Of a stretch of DNA of 16,263 nucleotides, positions 1-7,806 are shown in pieces. Under the pieces are notes generated by a model that searched no databases, was not told the origin of the DNA, and worked only from the letters and a program-made list of their open reading frames with translations. Each line of letters begins with the position of its first letter. Within the stretch, counting starts at the first letter, position 1. The stretch covers positions 1 through 16,263 of the forward strand of contig JBJOII010000141.1 of assembly GCA_046047235.1 (NCBI GenBank). Reading direction: 5' to 3'. This DNA comes from JBMTVN01 sp046047235. Its GTDB lineage: Bacteria > Verrucomicrobiota > Verrucomicrobiia > Limisphaerales > JAHDYP01. The translations under genes and the position numbers were made by a program.

Positions 1-283
1 TGCCCGCATCCCGACTGACCTTCAGCCTCGACAAGGCATCCCGAGCGGCTGGCACCGTATGGGCGGGCGTCACCCCGTCCTTGTCCATCAACGGGACCCT
101 GCGGACCTCCTTCTTTCCCGTCGTGTGATCCTCCACCGTGAGCCGAGCGTAATAGATATCCCTGCGCTTGCAGAGGCCCCTGATCGTTTTCCCTCGACCA
201 TCGGTAACTGGCTGGTAGCTTTCCCGCGCATGACTTGCGGCTTTGGCATTCTGAGCTTTGGAGACTGTTTCGGTGCGTTTCAC
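1..283 (-). CDS. Tyrosine recombinase/phage-type integrase, N-terminal part only (cut by window edge)
   Basis: This is a partial gene read leftwards off the window edge; 94 codons are visible from a GTG at 283. An in-frame TGA lies five codons upstream and no in-frame ATG is nearby, so GTG is the best start, although no clear ribosome binding site is seen. The visible protein has a basic N-terminus, then the motif RGLCKRRDIYYARLTVED, then TGKKEVRRVPL and a helix PAARDALSRLKVSRDAG. This pattern (aromatic/basic strand, GKK-x-VRR-x-PL, then an alanine-rich helix) is typical of the N-terminal arm- or core-binding region of tyrosine site-specific recombinases. The catalytic R-H-R-Y domain would lie outside the window. 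The segment is less C-skewed than the rest of the window (61-120 has 25 C and 16 G on the + strand), which fits recent acquisition. It begins 81 bases from a tRNA-Leu gene, a classic integration context. Confidence 0.72.
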   Translation of the reverse strand, partial: MKRTETVSKAQNAKAASHARESYQPVTDGRGKTIRGLCKRRDIYYARLTVEDHTTGKKEVRRVPLMDKDGVTPAHTVPAARDALSRLKVSRDAG

Positions 284-364
284 GCTGTAACACTGTCACC
301 AAAAGTGTCACCAGCGCAAGTTCGGACTGATTTCCAAAACGTAACACGTTGGTAATCAACACCT

Positions 365-452
<88 letters not shown>

Positions 453-497
453 CTCCGCGTTTGACCCCCACCCTATTCTCCGGTTCTCATCCCACCC

Positions 498-1949
498 ATG
501 CTCCGCGCCCTCGCAATTCTCCTACTCGCGGCCACCTGCATAAACGCCGCCCCAGCCAATGTCATCCTCATCCTAAGTGACGACCACCGTTACGACCTCA
601 TGGGCTTCCACCCGAATAGCCCCGAATGGCTGGAAACCCCCGCCCTCGACCGGCTCGCCGCCGAAGGCGCCCACTTCCCCAATGCCTTCGTCACCACCTC
701 CCTCTGCTCACCCAGCCGCGCCTCCATACTCACCGGCCAATACATGCACCATCACCGCGTGGTCGATAACCAACACCCCGTCCCGCCCGGCACGGTCTTC
801 TTCCCTCAATACCTCCAGAATAACGGCTACCAAACTGCCTTCGTCGGCAAATGGCACATGGGCCACGACAACGCCAACCCCCGCCCCGGCTTCAATCACT
901 GGGTCAGCTTCAAAGGCCAAGGCTCCTACTTCGATCCCGAACTCAACATCAACGGCAAACACCAGTCCTTCACAGGCTATAATTCCGATGTCCTCACCTC
1001 CCAAGCCATCCAGTGGCTGACTGAACAACAACACAAAAAACCCTTCTTCCTCTACCTCTCCTATAAAGCCGTCCACTTCCCCTTCACCCCACCCCCACGC
1101 CACGCCAACCGCTACCAGGGCAAACCCATCCCCTACCCGGAAACCATGGCCAATACCGAGGATAACTACGCCACCCAACCACACTGGGTCCGGGAACGTC
1201 GCTACGGCATCCATGGAATCGACCACATGCAAACCGGCCCCCTCGACCATGATCCAGTACCCGACTTCAACGAACTCTACTGGAACTTCTGCGAGACTAT
1301 CCACGGCCTCGATGAAAACATCGGTCACCTGCTCCAATACCTCGATGATGCCAACCTTGCCGAGAATACACTCGTTCTCTACCTCGGCGACAACGGCTTC
1401 GCCCTAGGCGAACACGGCTTCTACGACAAACGCGACGCCTTCGAAGAATCCATCCGCATCCCCATGCTCGCACGAGGCCCCGGAATCCAACCCGGCTCAG
1501 TCGTCAGTAACATGGTCCTCAATATCGACATCGCCCCCTCCATCCTCGAATTGGCCGGTGCAAACCCCTCCGCAGAATCAGCCCGCTTCGACGGCCGCTC
1601 CTTCCTCCCGCTGCTGCAGGGTAAAACCCCCACTACACCCTGGCGTGACCACATCCTCTACGAATACCACTGGGAATGGAATTTCCCCGCCACCCCCACA
1701 ACTCTCGCCATCCGTACCGACCGCTGGAAATATATCTACTACCACGGCCTCTGGGACCTGAATGGCCTCTACGACCTCCAAACCGACCCCCACGAACGCC
1801 ATAACCTCATCCAGGTCCCCGCATTCAAAGACCAGGCCCTCGCCCTCCAACAACAACTCTTCGATGAACTGGACGCGTCCGGTGGCCTCACGCTCCCCAT
1901 CAAGCCCCCCGCCGGCGACCCCTACCACGATCGCAAACTCAAACGCTAA
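498..1949 (+). CDS. Secreted formylglycine-dependent sulfatase (S1/arylsulfatase family)
   Basis: This 483-residue protein belongs to the alkaline-phosphatase-like sulfatases, which hydrolyse sulfate esters and, in this setting, probably those of a sulfated polysaccharide. Residues 1-18 form a hydrophobic signal peptide, so it acts outside the cytoplasm. Metal-site Asp28-Asp29 sit in LILSDDHRYD. The sulfatase signature SLCSPSRASILTG contains Cys70, the residue converted to formylglycine. GKWHMGH supplies Lys118 and His120, His193 lies in AVHFPF, and YLGDNG supplies Asp298 and Asn299, followed by Lys311. Full family length and all core residues are present, so it should be active if a formylglycine-generating or anSME-type maturase exists elsewhere in the genome. 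The ATG fits the signal peptide; no Shine-Dalgarno is seen. The closest functional types are N-acetylglucosamine-6-sulfatase or choline-sulfatase-like enzymes, but the substrate cannot be read from the sequence. Its stop lies 6 bases from the stop of the convergent PHP gene. Confidence 0.93.
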   Translation: MLRALAILLLAATCINAAPANVILILSDDHRYDLMGFHPNSPEWLETPALDRLAAEGAHFPNAFVTTSLCSPSRASILTGQYMHHHRVVDNQHPVPPGTVFFPQYLQNNGYQTAFVGKWHMGHDNANPRPGFNHWVSFKGQGSYFDPELNINGKHQSFTGYNSDVLTSQAIQWLTEQQHKKPFFLYLSYKAVHFPFTPPPRHANRYQGKPIPYPETMANTEDNYATQPHWVRERRYGIHGIDHMQTGPLDHDPVPDFNELYWNFCETIHGLDENIGHLLQYLDDANLAENTLVLYLGDNGFALGEHGFYDKRDAFEESIRIPMLARGPGIQPGSVVSNMVLNIDIAPSILELAGANPSAESARFDGRSFLPLLQGKTPTTPWRDHILYEYHWEWNFPATPTTLAIRTDRWKYIYYHGLWDLNGLYDLQTDPHERHNLIQVPAFKDQALALQQQLFDELDASGGLTLPIKPPAGDPYHDRKLKR

Positions 1950-1955
1950 ATACCC

Positions 1956-3173
1956 TCAGCCCCGCTTTGTCGCTCCCTGCGGAATCACCGGCTGCACCCA
2001 CGCACTCTCACGATCCCCCTCAGCATACGGATTCGGATGCAACCGCGATGAAGTGACTTTCGCCCGCACATACACCTCGTCACCCCGAAAGCGGTACGCA
2101 GGAGCCAAACCCTCCACGCGCTCCAAAACCTCACCCACCTCCCCGAACCCATCCCCAACACGACGCGTCCCAACGAACTCCGTGCTGTAAGTCACCCCAG
2201 GCTCACCCCGAATCTCTACTTCCAACCGCCCCGCCTTCACCCGAAAATCAACCAGCTCAACCCCGCTGCTTGCATAGAATTCCCCAGCCCGCAGCGCCGT
2301 AATTATCGCCCCAGCCTCCAGCTCCCCAGCCTTTACCATCACCCACCCCCGCCCGGGATTCGTCAGCCCAACCCCCCACTGGTAATACTCGTGCGAGTCG
2401 TCAGTCGCCAATCCATACAACACACCGTTCCCCAGCCGCGTCAGCCGCAACGTCAATGCAATGTCCCACATGCGCTCCGTGCTCGGATGACTCGCATCCC
2501 CATAATTCCGAACCCCCGAATGCCCGTTATACACCTCAAAAAAATTCTCGCCCGTGATCGCCGCAATATCCTCCGCCGTCAGGGCCCACCCGAAGTTCGG
2601 GTGGTTCACATGCCCCAAAACCGGCCGCCCCAAACGCCGCCCCTGCTCAGCAATGGCATCCAGATTAGCCTGAATCACCTCCCTCATGGTCTTTCCGCCC
2701 TGCGGAGGAATCAGCTCGCCAATGTTTAGCGCGTTAATGTGAACCGGAGCCCCATCATACCCGTCGGAAATCTCCTCCCCCTGAATAAAGATAAACTCCC
2801 CGGGCACCTCAAACCTCGCCCTCAACTCCGACAAGGTCTTCAGCCGCATCTCCAATCCCCCAGCCCGCTCCCGCGTCTCCACCGCAGCAACACCCTCCAA
2901 CTCACGCAACGCCTCCAATCTCTCCACCGTCAATCGCCCCCCAGCCTTCACCGGAAACCACCTCTCCCCCTCCATCAGGATGTTGTGGTCCGACAACACC
3001 AGGAACTGATACCCCTGCTCCCGATACCACCGTGCCACCTGCTCCGGCGCAGCATCCCCATCACTCCATAAGGTGTGGGTGTGCGTGTTGCCCCGATACC
3101 AGCTCCACCCCCCGGCACACTGCCCAACAACCCCACCCAAAATCAGCACGACAACACAGTAAAAAAGCTTCAT
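1956..3173 (-). CDS. Exported PHP-domain metallohydrolase (CehA/McbA-like)
   Basis: This 405-residue protein starts at the ATG at 3173, because that start gives a clean signal peptide (MKLFYCVVVLILGGVVG). A 49-codon upstream extension is open but looks non-coding. The PHP (polymerase and histidinol phosphatase) metal motifs are all visible: NTHTHTLWSDG (His31, His33), LSDHN (Asp62, His63), EE near 133-134, VHIN (His145), GHVNHPNF (His188, His191) and TDDSH (Asp258, Asp259, His261). Such proteins are di- or trinuclear metal hydrolases that cleave phosphoesters or related bonds. The exported relatives often sit beside sulfatases and glycosidases in Verrucomicrobiota and Planctomycetota, but their substrates are mostly unknown. 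The gene is convergent with the sulfatase and divergent from the GH127 gene. Its codons are G-rich (GAG, GTG, GGG), unlike the + strand genes, which follows the strand skew rather than indicating transfer. Confidence 0.86.
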   Translation of the reverse strand: MKLFYCVVVLILGGVVGQCAGGWSWYRGNTHTHTLWSDGDAAPEQVARWYREQGYQFLVLSDHNILMEGERWFPVKAGGRLTVERLEALRELEGVAAVETRERAGGLEMRLKTLSELRARFEVPGEFIFIQGEEISDGYDGAPVHINALNIGELIPPQGGKTMREVIQANLDAIAEQGRRLGRPVLGHVNHPNFGWALTAEDIAAITGENFFEVYNGHSGVRNYGDASHPSTERMWDIALTLRLTRLGNGVLYGLATDDSHEYYQWGVGLTNPGRGWVMVKAGELEAGAIITALRAGEFYASSGVELVDFRVKAGRLEVEIRGEPGVTYSTEFVGTRRVGDGFGEVGEVLERVEGLAPAYRFRGDEVYVRAKVTSSRLHPNPYAEGDRESAWVQPVIPQGATKRG

Positions 3174-3202
3174 GACAAATGAACCTACCCAAGCCACCCC
3201 CC

Positions 3203-3317
3203 GCAGGGAAGCCCTGCAAATCACAACTGCCCCCCAAGTGCACTCTCGCGTCCTTCCACGGAACTCGCTTACACTCCCCCGCAATGCAGGCTCCGTCCCC
3301 CACCGCACCCCGCCTGC
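3203..3317. promoter_or_regulatory. Candidate operator cluster in the divergent PHP/GH127 promoter region
   Basis: The 158 bases between the two divergent starts hold a near-perfect palindrome, GCAGGG-AAG-CCCTGC (3203-3217). A second inverted pair, GCAGGC (3286-3291) and GCCTGC (3312-3317), lies 20 bases apart. Four GCAGG-type half-sites thus lie in one short divergent intergenic region, which suits a shared regulator binding as dimers. No convincing -35/-10 pair was found by eye. The assignment is inferred from symmetry only. Confidence 0.35.
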
Positions 3318-3331
3318 CACAAAGCGTCACC

Positions 3332-6307
3332 ATGCACAAATTCCTCACGCTCCTCACCTGCTGGATCGCCCTCCCCCCCCTCCTCCACGCCGCCCCGGCA
3401 CAACCCATCCGCATGGTCCCCTTTAACCAGGTCGAAATGACTGACCCCGTCTGGCGCCCCCGCATTCGTGATCTCGTCAACAAAACCCTCCCCCACGCCT
3501 TCAAGAACACTCAGGAAGCCCAGGAACGCCTCCGCCTCACCGCAGAGTTCCTCAAAAACGGCGGCGGCCCCAAACCCGCCCCCCACCGCTTCAACACCTC
3601 GGACCTCTACAAGGTCATGGAAGGCGCCGCCCTCATGATCCAAACCGAACCCAACCCCAACATCGAACAACAACTGGACGCCATCATCGATGTCATCGCC
3701 GCTGCACAAAAACCCGACGGCTACCTCTACGTTCCCCACATCACCGGCTCCATCTACAAGAATGAAATGGGCCCGCGCCCCTACAGCTACGTCATCCACT
3801 CGCACGAACTATACAATATCGGCCACCTCTACGAAGCCGCCGTCGCCTACGCCCAGGCCACCGGAAAAACCAAGCTCCTCCAAGTCGCCGAAAAAAGCGC
3901 CCAACACGTGAACCGCGCATTCTTCCTCGGCGACCCCAACTACAACGACGGCAAACCCGTCAACCAGGCCCCCGGACACCAGGAAATCGAAATCGGCCTC
4001 ATCAAACTCGCCAACTATACCGGCAACCCCCTCTACCTCGAAATGGCCAGTAAGTTCCTCGAAATCCGCGGCGTCACCTTCATCCCCGACGGCACCGGAG
4101 TGAACTCCCCCACCTACGCCCAACAACACCAACCCGTCGCCGACCAACGCGAAGCCGTCGGCCACGCGGTCCGCGCCGCCTACCAATACTCCGCCATGGC
4201 CGAAGTCGACAGCCTCCTCGGCCAAACCCGCTACTCCACCGCCCTCAACAGTATCTGGCATAGCCTCGCCGATACCAAAATGCACCTCACCGGCGGCCTC
4301 GGCGCCGTCCACGGCATCGAAGGCTTCGGTCCACCCTACGTCCTTCCCAACAAGGATACCTACCTCGAAACCTGCGCCGCCGTCGGCAACGTCCTCTTTA
4401 ACCTCCGCATGTTCCTCAAATACGGCGACGCCAAATACCTCGACGTCGCAGAAATCGCCCTCCTCAATAATTGCCTCTCCGGTGTCGGGCTCAATGGCAC
4501 TAGCTTCTTCTACCCCAACCCCCTTGAAGCCGATGAAGACCACGCACCCCGCTCAGGCTGGTTCGGCACGGCCTGCTGCCCCGCCAATATCGCCCGCCTC
4601 ATCCCCCAAGTCTCCGGCATGCTCTACGCCACTCGCAATAACCACCTCTACTGCGCCCTCTACGGAGCCAACACCGCCACGATCCCACTGCAAAACCACA
4701 CCATCCAAATCACCCAGCAAACCCGCTACCCCTTCGACGGCACCATCACGCTAACACTCACCCCCGACTCCCCCGCCACGTTCCCACTCCACCTCCGTAT
4801 CCCCACTTGGACAGGAAACCAACTCCTCCCCGGCCAACTCTACCATTACCTCCACCCCTCCCCAGCCTGGACAGTCTCCGTCAATGGCCAAACCCTTGCC
4901 CCAACTCCCGAAAACGGCTTCGCAGTCATAAACCGAACCTGGCAAGCCGGCGATACGGTCTCTCTCCACCTCCCCATGCAACCCCAAGCCAACACCTGCA
5001 CCAAACAGGTGGAAGCCAACCACCACCGCATCGCCATCTCACGTGGACCCCTCGTCTTCTGCGCCGAAGGCATCGATAACGGAGGCGCCGTCCAACGCTT
5101 CGTCATCGACCCCGCCAGCCTGCCCCTAAATACCCAAACAGCAACCATACCCGCCGGCCCCCTCGCCGACCTCCCCACCCTCTCCCTCCCCGCCCGGGAA
5201 CTCTCCCTCAACCAACAGCTCACACCCTCCCATCTCCAACTCATTCCCTACTTCGCCTGGAGCAACCGCGACCGCAGCTCCATGATCACCTGGATCCCCA
5301 CCTCCCCCAACCTCGCTCAACCCGACCTCACCAACCCCAGTAACCTGAAATTCAAAGCGGTCACCGCATCCCATACCTTCGAAGGCGATACCACCAAAGC
5401 CATCCGCACACGCCATACCCCCACATCCTCCGCCGATACCACCATCCGCCGCTGGACCAGCTGGCCCCAAAAAGGCCTCGAACAATGGGTCGAAGTCGAA
5501 CTGGACCACCCCTGCACCATCCGTAGCCTCAGTGTCTACTGGTACAACGACAACGGCGGCGTCCAACTCCCCGCCTCCTGGCAGCTCGAATCCCAACAGG
5601 ACCAAACCTGGACCCCCATCCCCATCTACAACACAGACAGCTTCAGCTCCCTCCCCGATACCTTTAATACCGTCCACCCAGCCTCCCCCCTCCTCACCAA
5701 CAAACTCCGCCTCGTCATCCAACCCCGCCACAACCAAACCTGCGTCGGTATCCTCGCCCTCGATATCGAAACCGCCCCGGATCCAACCACCCAACCGAAT
5801 CGACCCACCTCGGCCAGTTCCCCCAATCCAGCGGATGGGCCCAATACAAACACTCGGAAGGCTGGAATGTCTCCCGTACCCTCCTCACCCAAAACGAAAT
5901 ACCCTGCGCCGGGTTCCAAATCCTCTGGAAACAATCCCGCCTCGGCAAAATCGGCTACGCCAGCAAAGCCCCCGTCCTCCTACCCTCCCACCAACACCTC
6001 GCCCACCTCCTCATCCAATACCTCAAACAAGAAACCTCCCGACTCCACCTCCAAGCCCTCATCACCCAAGCCCCTGATGAGGACACCACTCTCTCAGAAA
6101 TCTGCCTCCAAACCGGCTTCCTCGCCTCCAACCCCCTCAACGTCATCGAAGCCAATTGCGTGCTCAACCTCACCGGCCCGAATCCAACCCAAATCGTTGA
6201 GAACAGTATGGGTAGCCGCACCCGACGCCACATACGAAAGGCTACCTTGGCAGGACTCACAGTCGTCGAGGGAACTCCCAACGATCTGCCAACCTTTTTC
6301 GCCCTGA
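3332..6307 (+). CDS. Secreted GH127 (DUF1680) beta-L-arabinofuranosidase-like glycosidase, with an out-of-frame run-on tail
   Basis: The start is taken as ATG 3332, which gives a signal peptide (MHKFLTLLTCWIALPPLLHA); the frame is open from 3179 but the extra 51 codons look non-coding. The catalytic (alpha/alpha)6 region has the GH127 zinc-thiolate site. Glu330 in HGIEGFG matches the acid/base Glu322 of Bifidobacterium HypBA1. YLETC supplies Glu346 and Cys348, and GTACCPANI supplies Cys415 and Cys416, matching Glu338, Cys340, Cys417 (nucleophile) and Cys418 of HypBA1. A beta-sandwich region follows, then a discoidin-like segment (WVEVELDHPCTIRSLSVYWYNDN) ending near 5775. The enzyme would release L-arabinofuranose or a related sugar from exported glycans. 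Beyond about 5790 the protein becomes a Ser/Pro/Thr/Lys-rich string of the type produced by reading a neighbouring gene in the wrong frame; a FemAB-like protein is encoded there in the next frame. The natural stop appears lost, so the last ~170 residues are probably not native. Confidence 0.85.
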   Translation: MHKFLTLLTCWIALPPLLHAAPAQPIRMVPFNQVEMTDPVWRPRIRDLVNKTLPHAFKNTQEAQERLRLTAEFLKNGGGPKPAPHRFNTSDLYKVMEGAALMIQTEPNPNIEQQLDAIIDVIAAAQKPDGYLYVPHITGSIYKNEMGPRPYSYVIHSHELYNIGHLYEAAVAYAQATGKTKLLQVAEKSAQHVNRAFFLGDPNYNDGKPVNQAPGHQEIEIGLIKLANYTGNPLYLEMASKFLEIRGVTFIPDGTGVNSPTYAQQHQPVADQREAVGHAVRAAYQYSAMAEVDSLLGQTRYSTALNSIWHSLADTKMHLTGGLGAVHGIEGFGPPYVLPNKDTYLETCAAVGNVLFNLRMFLKYGDAKYLDVAEIALLNNCLSGVGLNGTSFFYPNPLEADEDHAPRSGWFGTACCPANIARLIPQVSGMLYATRNNHLYCALYGANTATIPLQNHTIQITQQTRYPFDGTITLTLTPDSPATFPLHLRIPTWTGNQLLPGQLYHYLHPSPAWTVSVNGQTLAPTPENGFAVINRTWQAGDTVSLHLPMQPQANTCTKQVEANHHRIAISRGPLVFCAEGIDNGGAVQRFVIDPASLPLNTQTATIPAGPLADLPTLSLPARELSLNQQLTPSHLQLIPYFAWSNRDRSSMITWIPTSPNLAQPDLTNPSNLKFKAVTASHTFEGDTTKAIRTRHTPTSSADTTIRRWTSWPQKGLEQWVEVELDHPCTIRSLSVYWYNDNGGVQLPASWQLESQQDQTWTPIPIYNTDSFSSLPDTFNTVHPASPLLTNKLRLVIQPRHNQTCVGILALDIETAPDPTTQPNRPTSASSPNPADGPNTNTRKAGMSPVPSSPKTKYPAPGSKSSGNNPASAKSATPAKPPSSYPPTNTSPTSSSNTSNKKPPDSTSKPSSPKPLMRTPLSQKSASKPASSPPTPSTSSKPIACSTSPARIQPKSLRTVWVAAPDATYERLPWQDSQSSRELPTICQPFSP

Positions 6308-6819
6308 TGCAACAGACCTGCTCCCGTCGCGGAGTATCACCTAACCCTCCTTCGGAGGCCGCAACCGCCTCTTTGTGGAAGGCAGTGTGCAAATGCAGCC
6401 GTCCACGGCTAACCCTAGCCGTATTCGATGGCAACCCCATTGCCGCCAGACTCAATATCGGGTTCGGCAGAAGATTCTCGCTATTTAAGACGGGCTGGAA
6501 CGGCGCACAGCCTAAATCACACCCCAACGAATTGCTGGACGGTGAATCCTTGGCCTGGGCCGCAAAACATGGCTATGAGCTTGCAGATTGGGTAGGTATC
6601 TCCAAGGACCTCGCTCAAGCCGCAAAAACAGACCCCGATTGGAAAGAGAACCACCGAATCTCGCCCAGAGATGGTTACGTCCTCCACTTCGGCGGCTCCC
6701 CGGTCCTCCTCCCCCCCGCCCTCCTCTATATCCCCAACCCGGTCCTGCGCTTCGCTTACAAGCTGGCTTCACCCCTCCTCCGTAGAACCCGCATCTCAAA
6801 AGCTAGCCAAGCCTCCTGA
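5740..6819 (+). pseudogene. FemAB/GNAT-type acyltransferase (peptidoglycan-bridge or BioF2-like), start codon missing
   Basis: A frame open from 5668 to the stop at 6817-6819 encodes a nearly full-length protein of the FemAB/acetyltransferase-6 type. From about 5810 it reads LGQFPQSSGWAQYKHSEGW (the usual Q-S-x-x-W-x-x-x-K start of these proteins), then an IPCAGFQILW strand. Near 6217-6243 it has the conserved basic motif RTRRHIRKA that opens the second GNAT-like lobe, and later LNIGFG, FKTGWNG and ELADW. These are cytoplasmic enzymes that transfer aminoacyl or acyl groups, for example to lipid II or surface glycan precursors. No ATG, GTG or TTG occurs in frame before GTG 6160 and ATG 6208, which would remove the first lobe. 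The placement at 5740 is a CTG that would give a family-like length, and it is only a guess. The first half overlaps the GH127 run-on tail by over 500 bases. It may be a pseudogene, a deletion junction or a non-canonical start. Confidence 0.6.
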
Positions 6820-7083
6820 CACCCATCCCAAGACACCCCGCCCCAAGGAAGGACAGTCCTAAACCCCGTCACCGGCCCGCAACAAAAAGGCCCCGGACTT
6901 CCTCCCTACCTAACCTCCAATACATCAGGCAATAGCATCAGAAACGTACGCAACGGCAGCCGCAGAACGCCACCCCGTGCACTGTTCCTGCTATGCTGGG
7001 CCGTATGCAACCGCAGCCAGTGACCCGACGTAACACGCACGCGAGTCCCCCCATCCAACCTCCACCGAGGAAGACCCGCATGT
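6820..7083. other. Intergenic region with small palindrome, no confident gene
   Basis: No confident coding region is seen in these 264 bases. A short palindrome AGGAC-A-GTCCT lies at 6850-6860. A copy of CGTATGCAAC at 7002-7011 recurs at 7701-7710 upstream of the next gene. A reverse-strand frame of 105 codons crosses the region (6906-7223), but half of it lies antisense to the better-supported hypothetical gene that follows. No U-tract terminator was recognised. Confidence 0.4.
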
Positions 7084-7530
7084 ATGACGCTCTCTGATGC
7101 CGAAACCCTCGTCGCCAAATACCTGGACCTCACTTCCGACTCCACCCAACGGGGCGCACGCCGTAACCCCAACCTCCTCCCCGCCCCCAAAACAAAAATC
7201 ATGACCGCCATCAAGCTGGTCATCGCCGCCGATTACCGCGATTCATCCGACAACCCCAACAAGCTCGAACAGCTCACCAAAGCGGCCATGGCCCTCGACA
7301 GCTTCAATGACATGCCCCTCGGCGCCACAGAATTCATTCAGTCCATGCAAAAACGCCGCGATGAAATCGCCGCCTTCCGCGGCCATCTCCAACAAATCAC
7401 CCCAGACCACCGCTTCTTCTGGCAACGCGTCTACCCCCTCGCCGGAGCCGAAACCGAGTCCACCTCCATCGGAACCCTCCTCACCGCCATCCGCGGCAAA
7501 CTCCAGATCATCCGTCGCTCCAACCCCTGA
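7084..7530 (+). CDS. Hypothetical protein, 148 residues
   Basis: I do not recognise this protein. It starts at ATG 7084 and has no signal peptide or membrane segment, so it is probably cytoplasmic. It appears mostly helical: an acidic N-terminal helix (SDAETLVAKYLDLTSD), a basic stretch around RGARRNPNLLPAPKTK, then helices around residues 60-80 (KLEQLTKAAMALDSF) and 85-105 (ATEFIQSMQKRRDEIAAF), a motif HRFFWQRVYPLAG, and a closing helix TLLTAIRGKLQIIRRS. The codons follow the C-ending style of the other + strand genes, which supports real coding. It lies alone, 264 bases after the acyltransferase and 276 bases before the receiver-like gene. No function can be inferred. Confidence 0.7.
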   Translation: MTLSDAETLVAKYLDLTSDSTQRGARRNPNLLPAPKTKIMTAIKLVIAADYRDSSDNPNKLEQLTKAAMALDSFNDMPLGATEFIQSMQKRRDEIAAFRGHLQQITPDHRFFWQRVYPLAGAETESTSIGTLLTAIRGKLQIIRRSNP

Positions 7531-7684
7531 CACCACCACCTCAGCCCCCTGAAATCCCACTAAGGGACAGACTCTTTATACCTAAGCCGCTCCACCCCAA
7601 CGCCCCCGCAAAAGCCCCCATCTCCCCGCCTCTCTCACTTCCGCAAAATGTCCACCCCCCAAACCACACCCGGCTTCTCATTTC

Positions 7685-7708
7685 TGCATACGTCAATATG
7701 CGTATGCA
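7685..7708. promoter_or_regulatory. Inverted repeat, operator-like, upstream of the receiver-like gene
   Basis: TGCATACG (7685-7692) and CGTATGCA (7701-7708) form a perfect 8-bp inverted repeat with an 8-base spacer, about 100 bases before the start at 7807. The geometry suits a dimeric DNA-binding protein better than a terminator, since no U-tract follows. A single half-site, CGTATGCA, recurs at 7002-7009, about 80 bases upstream of the hypothetical gene at 7084. Confidence 0.4.
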
Positions 7709-7778
7709 ACAGAGCCACTTGCGACAGATTACGTATCTCGTCGCACCCTGTCTGCCCGCGGCATGGACACTGCTCTGT

Positions 7779-7804
7779 CCTGTTTTGAGTCATTTAAAAA
7801 CAGG
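7779..7804 (+). promoter_or_regulatory. Stem-loop directly before a start codon, possible translational control
   Basis: CCTGTTTT (7779-7786) and AAAACAGG (7797-7804) form a perfect 8-bp stem with a 10-base loop, ending two bases before the ATG at 7807. The right arm carries the only AGG near the start, so folding would hide whatever ribosome binding site exists. A role in translation is inferred; no ligand-binding element was recognised. Confidence 0.4.
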
Positions 7805-7806
7805 CC

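Noticed and set aside
59..355. Open frame of 98 codons on the + strand at the left edge
   Set aside because: It is antisense to the integrase frame, whose protein shows recognisable recombinase motifs; the + strand product has none.
466..497. TTGACC near 466 followed by TATTCT as a promoter for the sulfatase
   Set aside because: The spacer would be only about 7 bases, far too short for a sigma-70 type promoter.
5126..5794. Long - strand frame of 222 codons opposite the GH127 gene
   Set aside because: The product is Gly/Val/Glu-rich with no motif, exactly what the complement of C-rich coding DNA gives; the GH127 frame has clear domains.
6906..7223. - strand frame of 105 codons spanning the gap before 7084
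   Set aside because: About half overlaps the better-supported + strand hypothetical gene, and no family motif was seen; coding in the remainder cannot be excluded but is not supported.
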